Below, piece by piece: positions 31,881-38,916 of a stretch of DNA of 38,916 bases (its first letter is position 1; every line of letters begins with the position of its first letter). The notes under the pieces are model-generated. The model worked only from the letters and a program-made list of their open reading frames with translations, had not been told where the DNA came from and did no database searches. The translations under genes were made by a program, and so were the position numbers. The stretch covers positions 1 to 38,916 of the forward strand of contig JAJRSY010000107.1 of assembly GCA_024278565.1 (NCBI GenBank), read 5' to 3'. This DNA comes from Bacteroidota bacterium. Lineage in GTDB: Bacteria; Bacteroidota; Bacteroidia; Flavobacteriales; Flavobacteriaceae.

Positions 31881-34238
31881 CTATTGTATTTCATTGTTAA
31901 GTAAATGTTCTAATGCGATCAGGTCTTGAACCAGAACCTGTCGTGCCTTACTGCCTTCAAAGGGGCCAACGATGCCAGCTGCCTCCAATTGGTCGACAAT
32001 TCTTCCTGCTCGGTTATACCCTAACTTTAATTTGCGTTGTATCAATGAGGCCGAACCCTGTTGGGCGATTACAATAACTTCCGCAGCATCACGGAAAAGT
32101 GCATCCCTATCCGAAACATTATTATCAATAGCTGTGCCAGAATCCTCACCTACATACTCCGGTAGCAGATAGGCCTCTGGGTAGGCTCTTTGCGATCCGA
32201 TGAAATCAGTTATCCTCTCAACCTCGGGGGTGTCTGCAAATGCACATTGAATGCGGGTTACCTCATTCCCCTGTGTATAAAGCATATCACCACGCCCGAT
32301 CAATTGATCCGCACCCTGGGCATCTAAAATGGTTCTTGAATCTATTTTTGAAGTGACCCGAAAAGCGATACGTGCCGGAAAGTTTGCCTTGATGATCCCC
32401 GTGATCACATTTACCGATGGGCGCTGCGTTGCAACGATCAAATGTATACCGATCGCTCTTGCCAATTGTGCCAAGCGCGCAATTGGGGTTTCTACCTCTT
32501 TACCGGCGGTCATGATCAGGTCGGCAAATTCATCAATGACCAAAACGATATACGGTAAAAACATATGGCCATCGTTCGGGTTGAGCTTGCGCGCCTTGAA
32601 TTTTACATTGTACTCTTTGATATTGCGGACGAAGGCGGTCTTCAATAATTCATAGCGATTGTCCATCTCAATACATAATGAATTCAATGTATGTATTACC
32701 TTGGTGTTGTCGGTTATGATTGCATCTTCAGAGTCGGGTAATTTCGCCAAAAAGTGACGTTCGATTTTATTAAAAAGTGTCAGTTCGACCTTTTTTGGAT
32801 CGATAAGTACAAATTTCACTTCAGCGGGATGCTTCTTGTACAATAAAGAGGTCAGCACTGCATTGAGACCAACTGATTTACCTTGCCCCGTGGCTCCTGC
32901 CATAAGTAGGTGGGGCATTTTTGCAAGATCAACCACAAAGGTTTCATTACTGATGGTCTTGCCAAAGGCGATTGGCAAAGCCATTTCGGCCTTTTGAAAC
33001 TTGGTTGATGCGATTACCGAACGCATAGAGACAATGGTGGCATTTTTATTGGGGACTTCAATACCTATGGTTCCCTTGCCGGGAATAGGTGCAATGATCC
33101 GAATGCCCAATGCAGCGAGCGATAGGGCGATATCATCTTCTAAGTTCTTTATTTTTGAAATGCGTACCCCCGCCTCGGGTACTATTTCATAAAGCGTAAC
33201 GGTCGGCCCTATGGTCGCTTTGACCTGAGAGATGCCGATTTTATAGTTTTTAAGCGTACTTACGATCTTGTTTTTGTTCAGCTCAAGTTCTTTTTGATTT
33301 ATAGTAATGCCACTGGTATCTCCATGGGAATCCAACAAGTCAATGGAAGGGAATTTATAGTTGCCCAATTCCAATGTAGGGTCAAATTCCCCAAAATCGT
33401 CAACAAGCCTATCTGCAAGATTGTCTTTTTCTTCTTTTTCCTCAATGATCTTCTCGACCTGCATGGTCAGCCCTTCCCCCTCCTTTGCCCCAGTATTTTC
33501 TAGAACCGGTTCGTCGACGACCAGAGGTGGAATATCTTCTTTATGGGTATAAGTGTCAATAACTTCTTGGGGTCCATCATCAATATCGAGCTGTACGGTG
33601 TTGTTTTCTAAATCAGAGCTGGCATTCCCTTTGGATTTAGGTTTTAAGGAGCCCGATTTTTCCTTAAAATAGTTGCCTATGCCCTCAGGAGAGAATTTGA
33701 ACAAGCGTACCAGAATAAAAACCAACCCGAACAACAGCAACAGCAAAACGCCTATTTTGCCAATATAGTCTTGTAGAAAATCGTTCATTTCATACCCGAC
33801 CATACCACCTAAAAGAGGTTGTTCGTAGGCGAAGAAGCCAAGGGCAATTGATAGCCAGATGGTAAAGACCAGTACCCAGATCCATTTTTTGAGCATTCCC
33901 TTTTGACCGAACCCAAGAAACATATAAAGTCCGGTCAGGCATAGTAAGATTGGTAGTGCTATTGAAGCGATCCCGAAACCTTTGTAAATAAAAAAATGGC
34001 TTACCGTCGCACCAAATTTGTTGAGGAGGTTTTTGGCCTGTTCATTTCTATCTTGAAATTCGGTGAGTAGGCTCTGGTCGTCTTGCCAGTTGAAATAAAA
34101 TGACACGAATGAAAAGAACAGCGCAATGCTGAAAAGCGCCAACAGGCTTCCCAGTATGATTTTATTTTGCTTTGATAATTTAAAAGACCTGCCTTTTTTT
34201 GCCTTTTGGGGCTTTTTCTTTTTTATCTTTTTTGCCAT
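31881..34238 (-). CDS. ftsK: DNA translocase FtsK
   Basis: 785 aa from ATG 34238 (two TTG codons precede it and are unlikely starts). The N-terminal part has a basic start and four membrane helices (about residues 25-180). An acidic linker occupies about 195-300, then comes the FtsK alpha/beta motor with Walker A GATGQGKS (K454) and Walker B VLVIDEFAD. The C-terminal gamma winged helix (SDRDALFRDAAEVIVIAQQG to the end) would read KOPS sites. It pumps chromosome dimers through the division septum. The linker is short compared with E. coli FtsK. It is central in the tpx-dgkA-ftsK-lolA operon. Confidence 0.97.
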   Translation of the reverse strand: MAKKIKKKKPQKAKKGRSFKLSKQNKIILGSLLALFSIALFFSFVSFYFNWQDDQSLLTEFQDRNEQAKNLLNKFGATVSHFFIYKGFGIASIALPILLCLTGLYMFLGFGQKGMLKKWIWVLVFTIWLSIALGFFAYEQPLLGGMVGYEMNDFLQDYIGKIGVLLLLLFGLVFILVRLFKFSPEGIGNYFKEKSGSLKPKSKGNASSDLENNTVQLDIDDGPQEVIDTYTHKEDIPPLVVDEPVLENTGAKEGEGLTMQVEKIIEEKEEKDNLADRLVDDFGEFDPTLELGNYKFPSIDLLDSHGDTSGITINQKELELNKNKIVSTLKNYKIGISQVKATIGPTVTLYEIVPEAGVRISKIKNLEDDIALSLAALGIRIIAPIPGKGTIGIEVPNKNATIVSMRSVIASTKFQKAEMALPIAFGKTISNETFVVDLAKMPHLLMAGATGQGKSVGLNAVLTSLLYKKHPAEVKFVLIDPKKVELTLFNKIERHFLAKLPDSEDAIITDNTKVIHTLNSLCIEMDNRYELLKTAFVRNIKEYNVKFKARKLNPNDGHMFLPYIVLVIDEFADLIMTAGKEVETPIARLAQLARAIGIHLIVATQRPSVNVITGIIKANFPARIAFRVTSKIDSRTILDAQGADQLIGRGDMLYTQGNEVTRIQCAFADTPEVERITDFIGSQRAYPEAYLLPEYVGEDSGTAIDNNVSDRDALFRDAAEVIVIAQQGSASLIQRKLKLGYNRAGRIVDQLEAAGIVGPFEGSKARQVLVQDLIALEHLLNNEIQ

Positions 34239-34266
34239 CAACAACTCTATTCTGGGGGTAAAAATA

Positions 34267-34274
34267 CAAATTTA
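34267..34274 (-). promoter_or_regulatory. Bacteroidota -7 element upstream of ftsK
   Basis: The minus strand reads TAAATTTG, an exact TAnnTTTG match, 28 bp before ATG 34238 in the 77-bp gap after dgkA. It could provide an internal promoter for ftsK-lolA-lptF/G-ribB. Confidence 0.45.
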
Positions 34275-34315
34275 AACGAGTTCAGTTACTATTGTGGGTG
34301 TTTGCATTTTTTGAT

Positions 34316-34681
34316 TCAGAAAATCTTTGGCAGATAAATGATGCACCCGATAATGGTGGCGGCTATGGAGACCAGCATAACCGCACCTGCCGAGATGTCT
34401 TTTATAAAACCGATCTTGGTATCGAATTCCGGCTGCACATAATCGGCTGTTTTTTCAATAGCGGTGTTCAGGCCTTCCACGCCTAAGATCATGGCAATGG
34501 TTAGAATCTGCAATACCCATTCGGTGTTGGAAATTTCAAAATAGAACCCTGCAGCGGTCATTATAATAGCTATAAATACTTGAATTTTGATACTGGCTTC
34601 CGTGCGTATCAAAAGAAAGGCCCCACGCAATGCAAAGCCCACACTTTTTACCCTGTTTTTGAGAAAAGATTCTTTAGGCAT
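34316..34681 (-). CDS. dgkA: Diacylglycerol/undecaprenol kinase (DgkA family)
   Basis: 121 aa with three membrane helices. The motifs are those of the small integral-membrane lipid kinases: RGAFLLIRTEASIKIQ, EGLNTAIEKTADYV (about 69-82) and KDISAGAVMLVSI (about 93-105). In Gram-negatives it recycles diacylglycerol; related enzymes act on undecaprenol. It overlaps the tpx gene by 8 bp, so the two are co-translated. Confidence 0.93.
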   Translation of the reverse strand: MPKESFLKNRVKSVGFALRGAFLLIRTEASIKIQVFIAIIMTAAGFYFEISNTEWVLQILTIAMILGVEGLNTAIEKTADYVQPEFDTKIGFIKDISAGAVMLVSIAATIIGCIIYLPKIF

Positions 34682-35180
34682 TTACTATGGCTTCCAGTGC
34701 TGCTTTGTAATTGGGTTCATCAACAATTTCACCGACCTGTTCAGTATAAAGTACGTTTCCGTTTTCATTTAGGACTACTACTGCCCTAGAGTGGAGTGGT
34801 TGCAGCGGCCCATCTGTGAATTCAACTTGGTACGATTTTCCGAAATTACCATCTCTGAAATCTGAGAGCATTTCAACATTTTCAATACCTTCAGCACTAC
34901 AAAATCGAGCCTGCGCAAAGGGCAGGTCTTTTGAAATGCAAAGTACTACGGTGTTGTTCAAGCCTGAAGCCTCTTTGTTGAACTCACGAACAGACTGGGC
35001 ACAAGTGCCCGTATCAATGCTTGGGAATATGTTGAGCACCACCTTCTTGCCCTTATAATCTACCAGAGTGGTTATCGACAGGTCATTTTTTGTCAATTGA
35101 AAATCAGGAGCACTATTACCCGATGTAGGTAAGCTTCCCAGAGTGTGTATCGTATTTCCTTTTAGTGTTACCGTAGCCAT
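34674..35180 (-). CDS. tpx: Thiol peroxidase Tpx
   Basis: 168 aa, atypical 2-Cys peroxiredoxin of the Tpx branch. Peroxidatic C60 in FPSIDTGTCAQSV and resolving C94 in ARFCSAEGIENV, 34 residues apart as expected. It reduces lipid and hydrogen peroxides using thioredoxin, probably in the periplasm or cytosol; no signal peptide is seen. First gene of the operon running to ribB. Confidence 0.95.
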   Translation of the reverse strand: MATVTLKGNTIHTLGSLPTSGNSAPDFQLTKNDLSITTLVDYKGKKVVLNIFPSIDTGTCAQSVREFNKEASGLNNTVVLCISKDLPFAQARFCSAEGIENVEMLSDFRDGNFGKSYQVEFTDGPLQPLHSRAVVVLNENGNVLYTEQVGEIVDEPNYKAALEAIVNA

Positions 35181-35541
35181 AGTCTTGATTTTTGGATTTG
35201 ACGTGAAGTTAAAAAATTATTGGCTGATATTTTGGGTTCTCAACAAAAAGTTGGGACGATCATATTAAAAAAATCGTAACTAATCAGCATCAAGTTTTAG
35301 AACCGACCTCTTGAGTACCGGAACGAAAATCTAAACGCAAGGAGCGCAAGGAAAAACTGCAAGGTTCGCAAAGTATTTAAAACCAATATAATATGACTTT
35401 GCGAACCTTGCGTAAATCCCTGCCTGCCGGCAGGCAGGTTGGCGAACTTTGCGTTTAAAATCAACGGCATGTTGATTTTCAATATTTTAACTCTCCTCCC
35501 AATACTGATAAGTTACTAAAAATTGAAAACTGCAATACCGC
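35181..35541. repeat. Intergenic repeat cluster upstream of tpx
   Basis: No gene is seen in this 361-bp gap. A perfect 16-bp inverted repeat GCAAGGTTCGCAAAGT (35359-35374) and ACTTTGCGAACCTTGC (35396-35411) is nested in a weaker outer pair, with AAACGCAAGG to the left and the CTTTGCGTTT segment ending near 35457 to the right. A perfect 20-bp GC palindrome lies at 35419-35438. Its translated shadow (LPAGRQG) is a false ORF. The tpx promoter should lie in the first 50 bp but no clear -7 match is seen. Confidence 0.75.
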
Positions 35542-35799
35542 TTAGGTGTCTATTGAACCTACAACCCGTTTCATAAATACATTCAATGCTTCTTTTTGTG
35601 ACGCACCTTCTTTAATTGATTTGTGTACTTCCAAAGCACCGTACATATTTGAGATCAGTTCTCCTATAACATCAATTTCCCCGTCTTTAAGAGAGGAAAC
35701 CTCTGTAAGTGCCTCTAGGGTTTCAATGGTCTCGATCACAAAATCTTCATCGTTCTCTTGAATGAAATTCGCAAGGTGCTTAATTACTGGTAGCTTCAT
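35542..35799 (-). CDS. DUF6952-like small protein
   Basis: An 85-aa acidic helical protein without signal or membrane segments; last gene of the peroxiredoxin-thioredoxin cluster. Its start overlaps the end of the thioredoxin gene by 20 bp. From memory, flavobacteria keep a protein of this size directly after the thioredoxin in this cluster, annotated DUF6952. Function is unknown; the context suggests redox or peroxide metabolism. Confidence 0.8.
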   Translation of the reverse strand: MKLPVIKHLANFIQENDEDFVIETIETLEALTEVSSLKDGEIDVIGELISNMYGALEVHKSIKEGASQKEALNVFMKRVVGSIDT

Positions 35800-36094
35800 G
35801 GATCAGCTCTTTTAAAACATCATATTTGTTGGTCTGTACTTGATTTTTCAACTCCCCATTGCCAAAAAACGCAAACGTGGGCAGGTTGTCGACCTTTGCC
35901 AATTTTCTGGATTCAGGAAACTTCTCTGCATCTACCAAAACAAAAAGCATATCCTCGTTTTCGCTTGATTCTTTTTTGAATTTCGGCTTCATAATGCGAC
36001 AGTTGCCACACCATGATGCTGAATACTGAACGATCACATCCTTGTTCTCTAAAATGATCTCGTGTAAATTATCTTGTTCCAATTCTAAGAGCAT
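35780..36094 (-). CDS. Thioredoxin-family protein with CGNC active site
   Basis: 104 aa, a single thioredoxin fold. The active site is SWCGNC (C29, C32) instead of CGPC, which usually makes the dithiol less reducing. The cis-proline loop is DNLPTFAFF. The buried aspartate of classical thioredoxin (in DFWA) is Gln here (VQYSA). It is cytoplasmic. With the 2-Cys Prx upstream (115-bp gap) it probably serves as its reductant. Confidence 0.9.
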   Translation of the reverse strand: MLLELEQDNLHEIILENKDVIVQYSASWCGNCRIMKPKFKKESSENEDMLFVLVDAEKFPESRKLAKVDNLPTFAFFGNGELKNQVQTNKYDVLKELIHEATSN

Positions 36095-36209
36095 AATCTA
36101 TAATTTTGTTGTTCGTTGATCGCCAACTGTGCACTGTTTCTCGTTGCTCGTTGATGGTCTCCCGTTTATTTGTAGATTCCCATAACCCATTGTCAACTGT
36201 ACATTGTTT

Positions 36210-36848
36210 TCAATGTGAAGCTAAATAATCAGCTACACCAGATCTATCGGCGGTCATGGCATCTTTACCGTCTTCCCAATTTGCAGGGCAAACCTCGCCT
36301 TTTTCCTGTACATGGGCCAATGCATCGATCAGGCGTAAAAATTCCTGTACATTTCTGCCCAAGGGCATATTGTTTATTCCCTCGTGCTGTACGGTACCTT
36401 CCTCATCGATTAAATAAGTTGCTCTGTAGGTTACGTTATCGCCTTCAAGCTGTAAGCTGTCAGTACCTTCATCATAAGTTTCAGAGGTGATATCCAATAT
36501 GCCAAGAACTTTAGACAGGTTTCTGTTGCTGTCCGCTAACAAAGGGTAGGTGACGCCTTCAATTCCTCCATTATCCTTAGCTGTGCTCAACCAGGCGAAA
36601 TGTACTTCGGGCGTATCACAAGAAGCACCGATAATGATGGTGTTTCTTTTTTCGAATTCAGCCATTGCTTCTTGAAAAGCATGTAGCTCGGTCGGGCAAA
36701 CGAAGGTAAAATCTTTTGGGTACCAGAACAGCAATACTTTTTTCTTGTTCTTCACTGCTTCGTCCAAGACGTTTACTTTAAAAGTATCGCCCATTTCGTT
36801 CATTGCGTCTACGCTGATGTTGGGGAATTTTTTTCCTACGAATGCCAT
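36210..36848 (-). CDS. Typical 2-Cys peroxiredoxin (AhpC/Prx1 type)
   Basis: 212 aa. Peroxidatic C51 in FTFVCPTE and resolving C187 in GEVCPANW define a typical 2-Cys homodimer that detoxifies peroxides. Compared with common AhpC it has an insert between GILD and YRATYLID (about residues 120-140). First gene of a cluster with a thioredoxin and a DUF6952-like protein. Its promoter (36909-36939) is the best in the window and has a palindrome over the expected start site. Confidence 0.95.
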   Translation of the reverse strand: MAFVGKKFPNISVDAMNEMGDTFKVNVLDEAVKNKKKVLLFWYPKDFTFVCPTELHAFQEAMAEFEKRNTIIIGASCDTPEVHFAWLSTAKDNGGIEGVTYPLLADSNRNLSKVLGILDITSETYDEGTDSLQLEGDNVTYRATYLIDEEGTVQHEGINNMPLGRNVQEFLRLIDALAHVQEKGEVCPANWEDGKDAMTADRSGVADYLASH

Positions 36849-36882
36849 TTGATTTTTTTTTTTAAGGATTATTAATATTCAA

Positions 36883-36903
36883 TTCTTCCCATTATGGGAA
36901 GAA
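36883..36903. promoter_or_regulatory. Perfect 21-bp palindrome at the peroxiredoxin start site (candidate operator)
   Basis: TTCTTCCCAT-T-ATGGGAAGAA has perfect 10-bp arms around one base. It lies immediately downstream of the -7 box at 36909-36916, overlapping the predicted transcription start, where a bound repressor would block transcription. As RNA it would be a 5' hairpin. The regulator is unknown. Confidence 0.65.
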
Positions 36904-36908
36904 AAGTA

Positions 36909-36939
36909 CAAATTTAGTTAGCAAAGGGAGAAGTTCAAA
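36909..36939 (-). promoter_or_regulatory. Bacteroidota promoter of the peroxiredoxin cluster
   Basis: On the minus strand TTTG (36936-36939) and TAAATTTG (36909-36916) are separated by 19 bp, matching the -33 TTTG, 19-21 bp, -7 TAnnTTTG consensus in full. It lies 61 bp upstream of ATG 36848. Confidence 0.75.
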
Positions 36940-36991
36940 AGTAGAATCAATTTTTTTTTTTATTCTCAAATAGAATTTGCTTATAACCGGT

Positions 36992-38473
36992 CTATTTTGA
37001 GGTGAGTTGTCGAATCTTAATATTCAAGGCTGCGAACAACAACGTCATAAACGGACTTAGCCAATTGAAGATGGCGTAGATGAAATATTCTGCCACACTT
37101 ACCCCTAAAACACCGCTATGGTACGCGCCGCAGGTATTCCAAGGTATCAATACCGATGTTACGGTACCTGAATCTTCTAGGGTCCTACTTAGGTTTTCAG
37201 GTGCCAGACCCCTGTCTTTATATGCTTTAGAGAACATTTTACCTGGTACGACTATGGCCAAATACTGATCGGAGGCGGTCACGTTCAATGCCAAGCAACT
37301 GGTCACCGTACTTGCAAAAAGCCCAAAAGTGGTTTTTGCCATACGCAGCAGCGATTTTGTGATACGGGCAAGTGCTCCGATACCGTCCATGATTCCACCA
37401 AAGACCATGGCGCAGATGATCAACCAGATGGTGCCCAGCATTCCGGTCATTCCACCTGATGAAAACAGATCGTTAAGGGTTTGATTGTCTGTGGCTATCG
37501 AGGTGGCCACCGTTATGGCGTTCAGCACCCCTTTATAGCCGGTAACAAAATTCAAACCTTCACCGCCCCCGATAGTGGCTACGATTTCCGGTTGAAAGAT
37601 CAAGGCGAACACACCGCCCAAAAGAGTACCTATCAACAATGCCAATAAGGGTGGTGCTTTCTTTACTATTAAGAAAATGACCACAATAGGCACCAAGAAC
37701 AGCCAACCGGAAATGTTGAAACTCTGGTCTATTGATGCTAAAATAGATGCCGTATCGGCCGTTCCGCTTGTGTCAATGGTAAAGCCCAGAACGATAAAGA
37801 CCAACAGCGTGACTGTAATGGTCGGTATGGTGGTAATGGTCATGTATTTGATATGGGTGAAAAGTTCACCGCCTGCCATGGCCGGTGCAAGGTTGGTAGT
37901 GTCGCTCAGAGGAGAGAGTTTGTCCCCGAAATAAGCACCCGATAAAACTGCACCGGCGGTCATGCCCAAAGAAATGCCCAAAGCTTCACCAATACCTATC
38001 AAAGCGATGCCGACGGTGGCAGAGGTTGTCCAAGAACTACCTGTGGCAATTGATATTATGGCACATATAACTACACAGGCAGCTAGAAAGATGGTGGGGT
38101 TGAGTACTTGTAACCCAAAATAAATCATTGACGGAATAATACCACTGATCAGCCAAGTGCCAGACAAAGCACCAACCATGAGAAGTATCAATAAGGACCC
38201 CGTGGTCGATTTTACATTTTCGGCCACCTCGGCCATCATTTGCTTGTACGATACCTTGTTGAAGAACCCAACAACGGCAGCGACCGCCCCGCCCAATAAC
38301 AGTATAAACTGATTGGATCCACTTAGCGCATCATCGCCAAAAACAAACACATTATAGGCCAGCATGCCTACTAAAATGACTACTGGCAGCAGTGCCTCCC
38401 AAATGCCCAATTCCTTATTTTCCACAATGTTCTCGTCTTTTGGGTCGTTGTGGTCTAGGTCTTGGCTTTGCAT
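36992..38473 (-). CDS. nhaC: Na+/H+ antiporter NhaC family
   Basis: 493 aa with about eleven to twelve membrane helices. Family landmarks are SIATGSSWTTSATVGIALIG, the GAVLSGAYFGDKLSPLSDTT block, TSCLALNVTASDQYLAIVVPG and EDSGTVTSVLIPWNTCGAYH. It exchanges external protons for internal sodium, supporting pH and salt balance as expected in a marine organism. Monocistronic; a 12-bp palindrome CGTAATATTACG (38493-38504) lies just upstream of the start and might be an operator. Confidence 0.93.
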   Translation of the reverse strand: MQSQDLDHNDPKDENIVENKELGIWEALLPVVILVGMLAYNVFVFGDDALSGSNQFILLLGGAVAAVVGFFNKVSYKQMMAEVAENVKSTTGSLLILLMVGALSGTWLISGIIPSMIYFGLQVLNPTIFLAACVVICAIISIATGSSWTTSATVGIALIGIGEALGISLGMTAGAVLSGAYFGDKLSPLSDTTNLAPAMAGGELFTHIKYMTITTIPTITVTLLVFIVLGFTIDTSGTADTASILASIDQSFNISGWLFLVPIVVIFLIVKKAPPLLALLIGTLLGGVFALIFQPEIVATIGGGEGLNFVTGYKGVLNAITVATSIATDNQTLNDLFSSGGMTGMLGTIWLIICAMVFGGIMDGIGALARITKSLLRMAKTTFGLFASTVTSCLALNVTASDQYLAIVVPGKMFSKAYKDRGLAPENLSRTLEDSGTVTSVLIPWNTCGAYHSGVLGVSVAEYFIYAIFNWLSPFMTLLFAALNIKIRQLTSK

Positions 38474-38553
38474 TTGGTGTTTTTTGTTATCCCGTAATAT
38501 TACGATTTTGCCAACTGCTGTGCAACCCCCTTTATCTCTAAACCAAATAGTTG

Positions 38554-38763
38554 TTATTTGCCAAGTATTTTCAATTCACCCATGCAGTTTTTCATGGTTT
38601 TATAAGTTCTTCGGATGTCATTATCAAGCCCGATCGAAAAACGTATTAATCCATCACTGAGCCCCATTTCCTTTTGTTCTTCCAGCGGAATTTCAGAAGA
38701 GGTTGATGTGCCGGGGGCACTGAAGTCGAATGTTACTATCATATCCAGTTGACCTAGGGCGTG
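38554..38763 (-). pseudogene. C-terminal fragment of a PLP-dependent trans-sulfuration enzyme
   Basis: The frame reads TSTSSEIPLEEQKEMGLSDG and continues with LIRFSIGLDNDI, the C-terminal signature of cystathionine gamma-synthase/methionine gamma-lyase-type Cys/Met metabolism enzymes. Only about 60-70 residues remain; the PLP lysine and the whole large domain are absent. The open frame continues to an ATG at 38808, but that part overlaps the transposase coding end in another frame and is not homologous. The body of the gene was probably lost when the adjacent insertion sequence arrived. Confidence 0.68.
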
Positions 38764-38777
38764 ATACAAAATAACAT

Positions 38778-38916
38778 TTACAGTTTTGGTTTGATTGTGT
38801 AGTTCCATTCTCCATGAAATTCATTTCTAATAATATTTATTTCCCCCAACTCTTTATCAGATATCTTAATTCCTTTTTCATAAACTGTTTCATCTATTTT
38901 AGTCTTTATTTTTAAC
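38778..38916 (-). mobile_element. 3' end of an ISAzo13-like (DDE) transposase gene, cut by the window
   Basis: Reading leftward from 38915 gives 45 codons ending with TAA at 38780-38778. The protein end contains YEKGIKISDKELGEINIIRN followed by FHGEWNYTIKP. FHGEWNYTI with a preceding YExGIKVS-like stretch is the C-terminus of ISAzo13/Rhodopirellula-type transposases (PF07592), recognised from memory. The rest of the element lies beyond 38916. Its left end should fall within a few dozen bases after the stop, next to the trans-sulfuration fragment. Confidence 0.65.

Noticed and set aside
35297-35482. 61-codon frame containing LPAGRQG
   Set aside because: LPAGRQG is the translation of the CCTGCCTGCCGG palindrome; the frame is a by-product of the repeats.
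36095-36209. Direct repeat CAACTGTnCAnTGTTT between prx and thioredoxin genes
   Set aside because: Two short imperfect copies in a small gap; could be chance and has no structure I can interpret.

Overview
The window reads as chromosome of a member of the Flavobacteriaceae (Bacteroidota). The evidence is the AT-rich DNA with almost no Shine-Dalgarno sites, several matches to the Bacteroidota -7 promoter element (TAnnTTTG), and a gene content and order familiar from marine flavobacteria. It also carries the GC-rich palindromes of the CCTGCCTGCCGG...CAGGCAGG type that litter intergenic DNA in this group. I cannot name genus or species.

Layout. 1-749 is repeat-rich DNA without genes. 750-3530 (-) is uvrA. 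4048-6071 (+) holds two copies of a cassette: a sigma-70-family factor followed by a 47-residue protein that is too short for most gene callers. 6085-9763 holds nth, bcp, a conserved protein of unknown function and an MBL-fold hydrolase, followed by a small membrane-anchored protein. 10491-18548 (+) is a LytTR membrane regulator followed by an RND-type efflux operon (TolC-like, HlyD-like lipoprotein, RND pump) that continues into a small lipocalin-like protein and a DUF418 membrane protein. 18662-24375 (-) has an esterase, two paralogous DUF4870/Tic20-like membrane proteins (one frameshifted), a dihydroorotase homologue without its metal ligands, a BatA/VWA membrane protein and a glycosyltransferase. 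24497-24581 is tRNA-Ser(UGA), with a 19-bp copy of its 3' end about 160 bp downstream.

24777-28478 has an FKBP lipoprotein, a TauE/SafE permease, a nitroreductase-like protein and a KdnA-like aminotransferase preceded by an 8-bp tandem repeat. 28472-35180 (-) is a compact envelope and division operon read tpx-dgkA-ftsK-lolA-lptF/G-ribB, with small overlaps at most joints. 35542-36848 (-) is a peroxiredoxin-thioredoxin-DUF6952 redox cluster with a good promoter and a palindrome at its likely transcription start. 36992-38473 is NhaC. The right end holds a decayed trans-sulfuration enzyme fragment abutting the 3' end of an ISAzo13-like transposase.

Functionally this is mostly housekeeping DNA: peroxide defence (bcp, tpx, 2-Cys Prx, thioredoxin), DNA repair (uvrA, nth), outer-membrane biogenesis (lolA, lptF/G, possibly Kdo8N synthesis) and export (RND, NhaC). 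The less ordinary parts are the duplicated sigma/47-aa cassette, three enzymes that have lost hallmark metal-binding residues (nth, the dihydroorotase homologue, the GTP cyclohydrolase half of RibB), the frameshifted DUF4870 gene, the tRNA-end direct repeat, and several classes of dispersed hairpin repeats.
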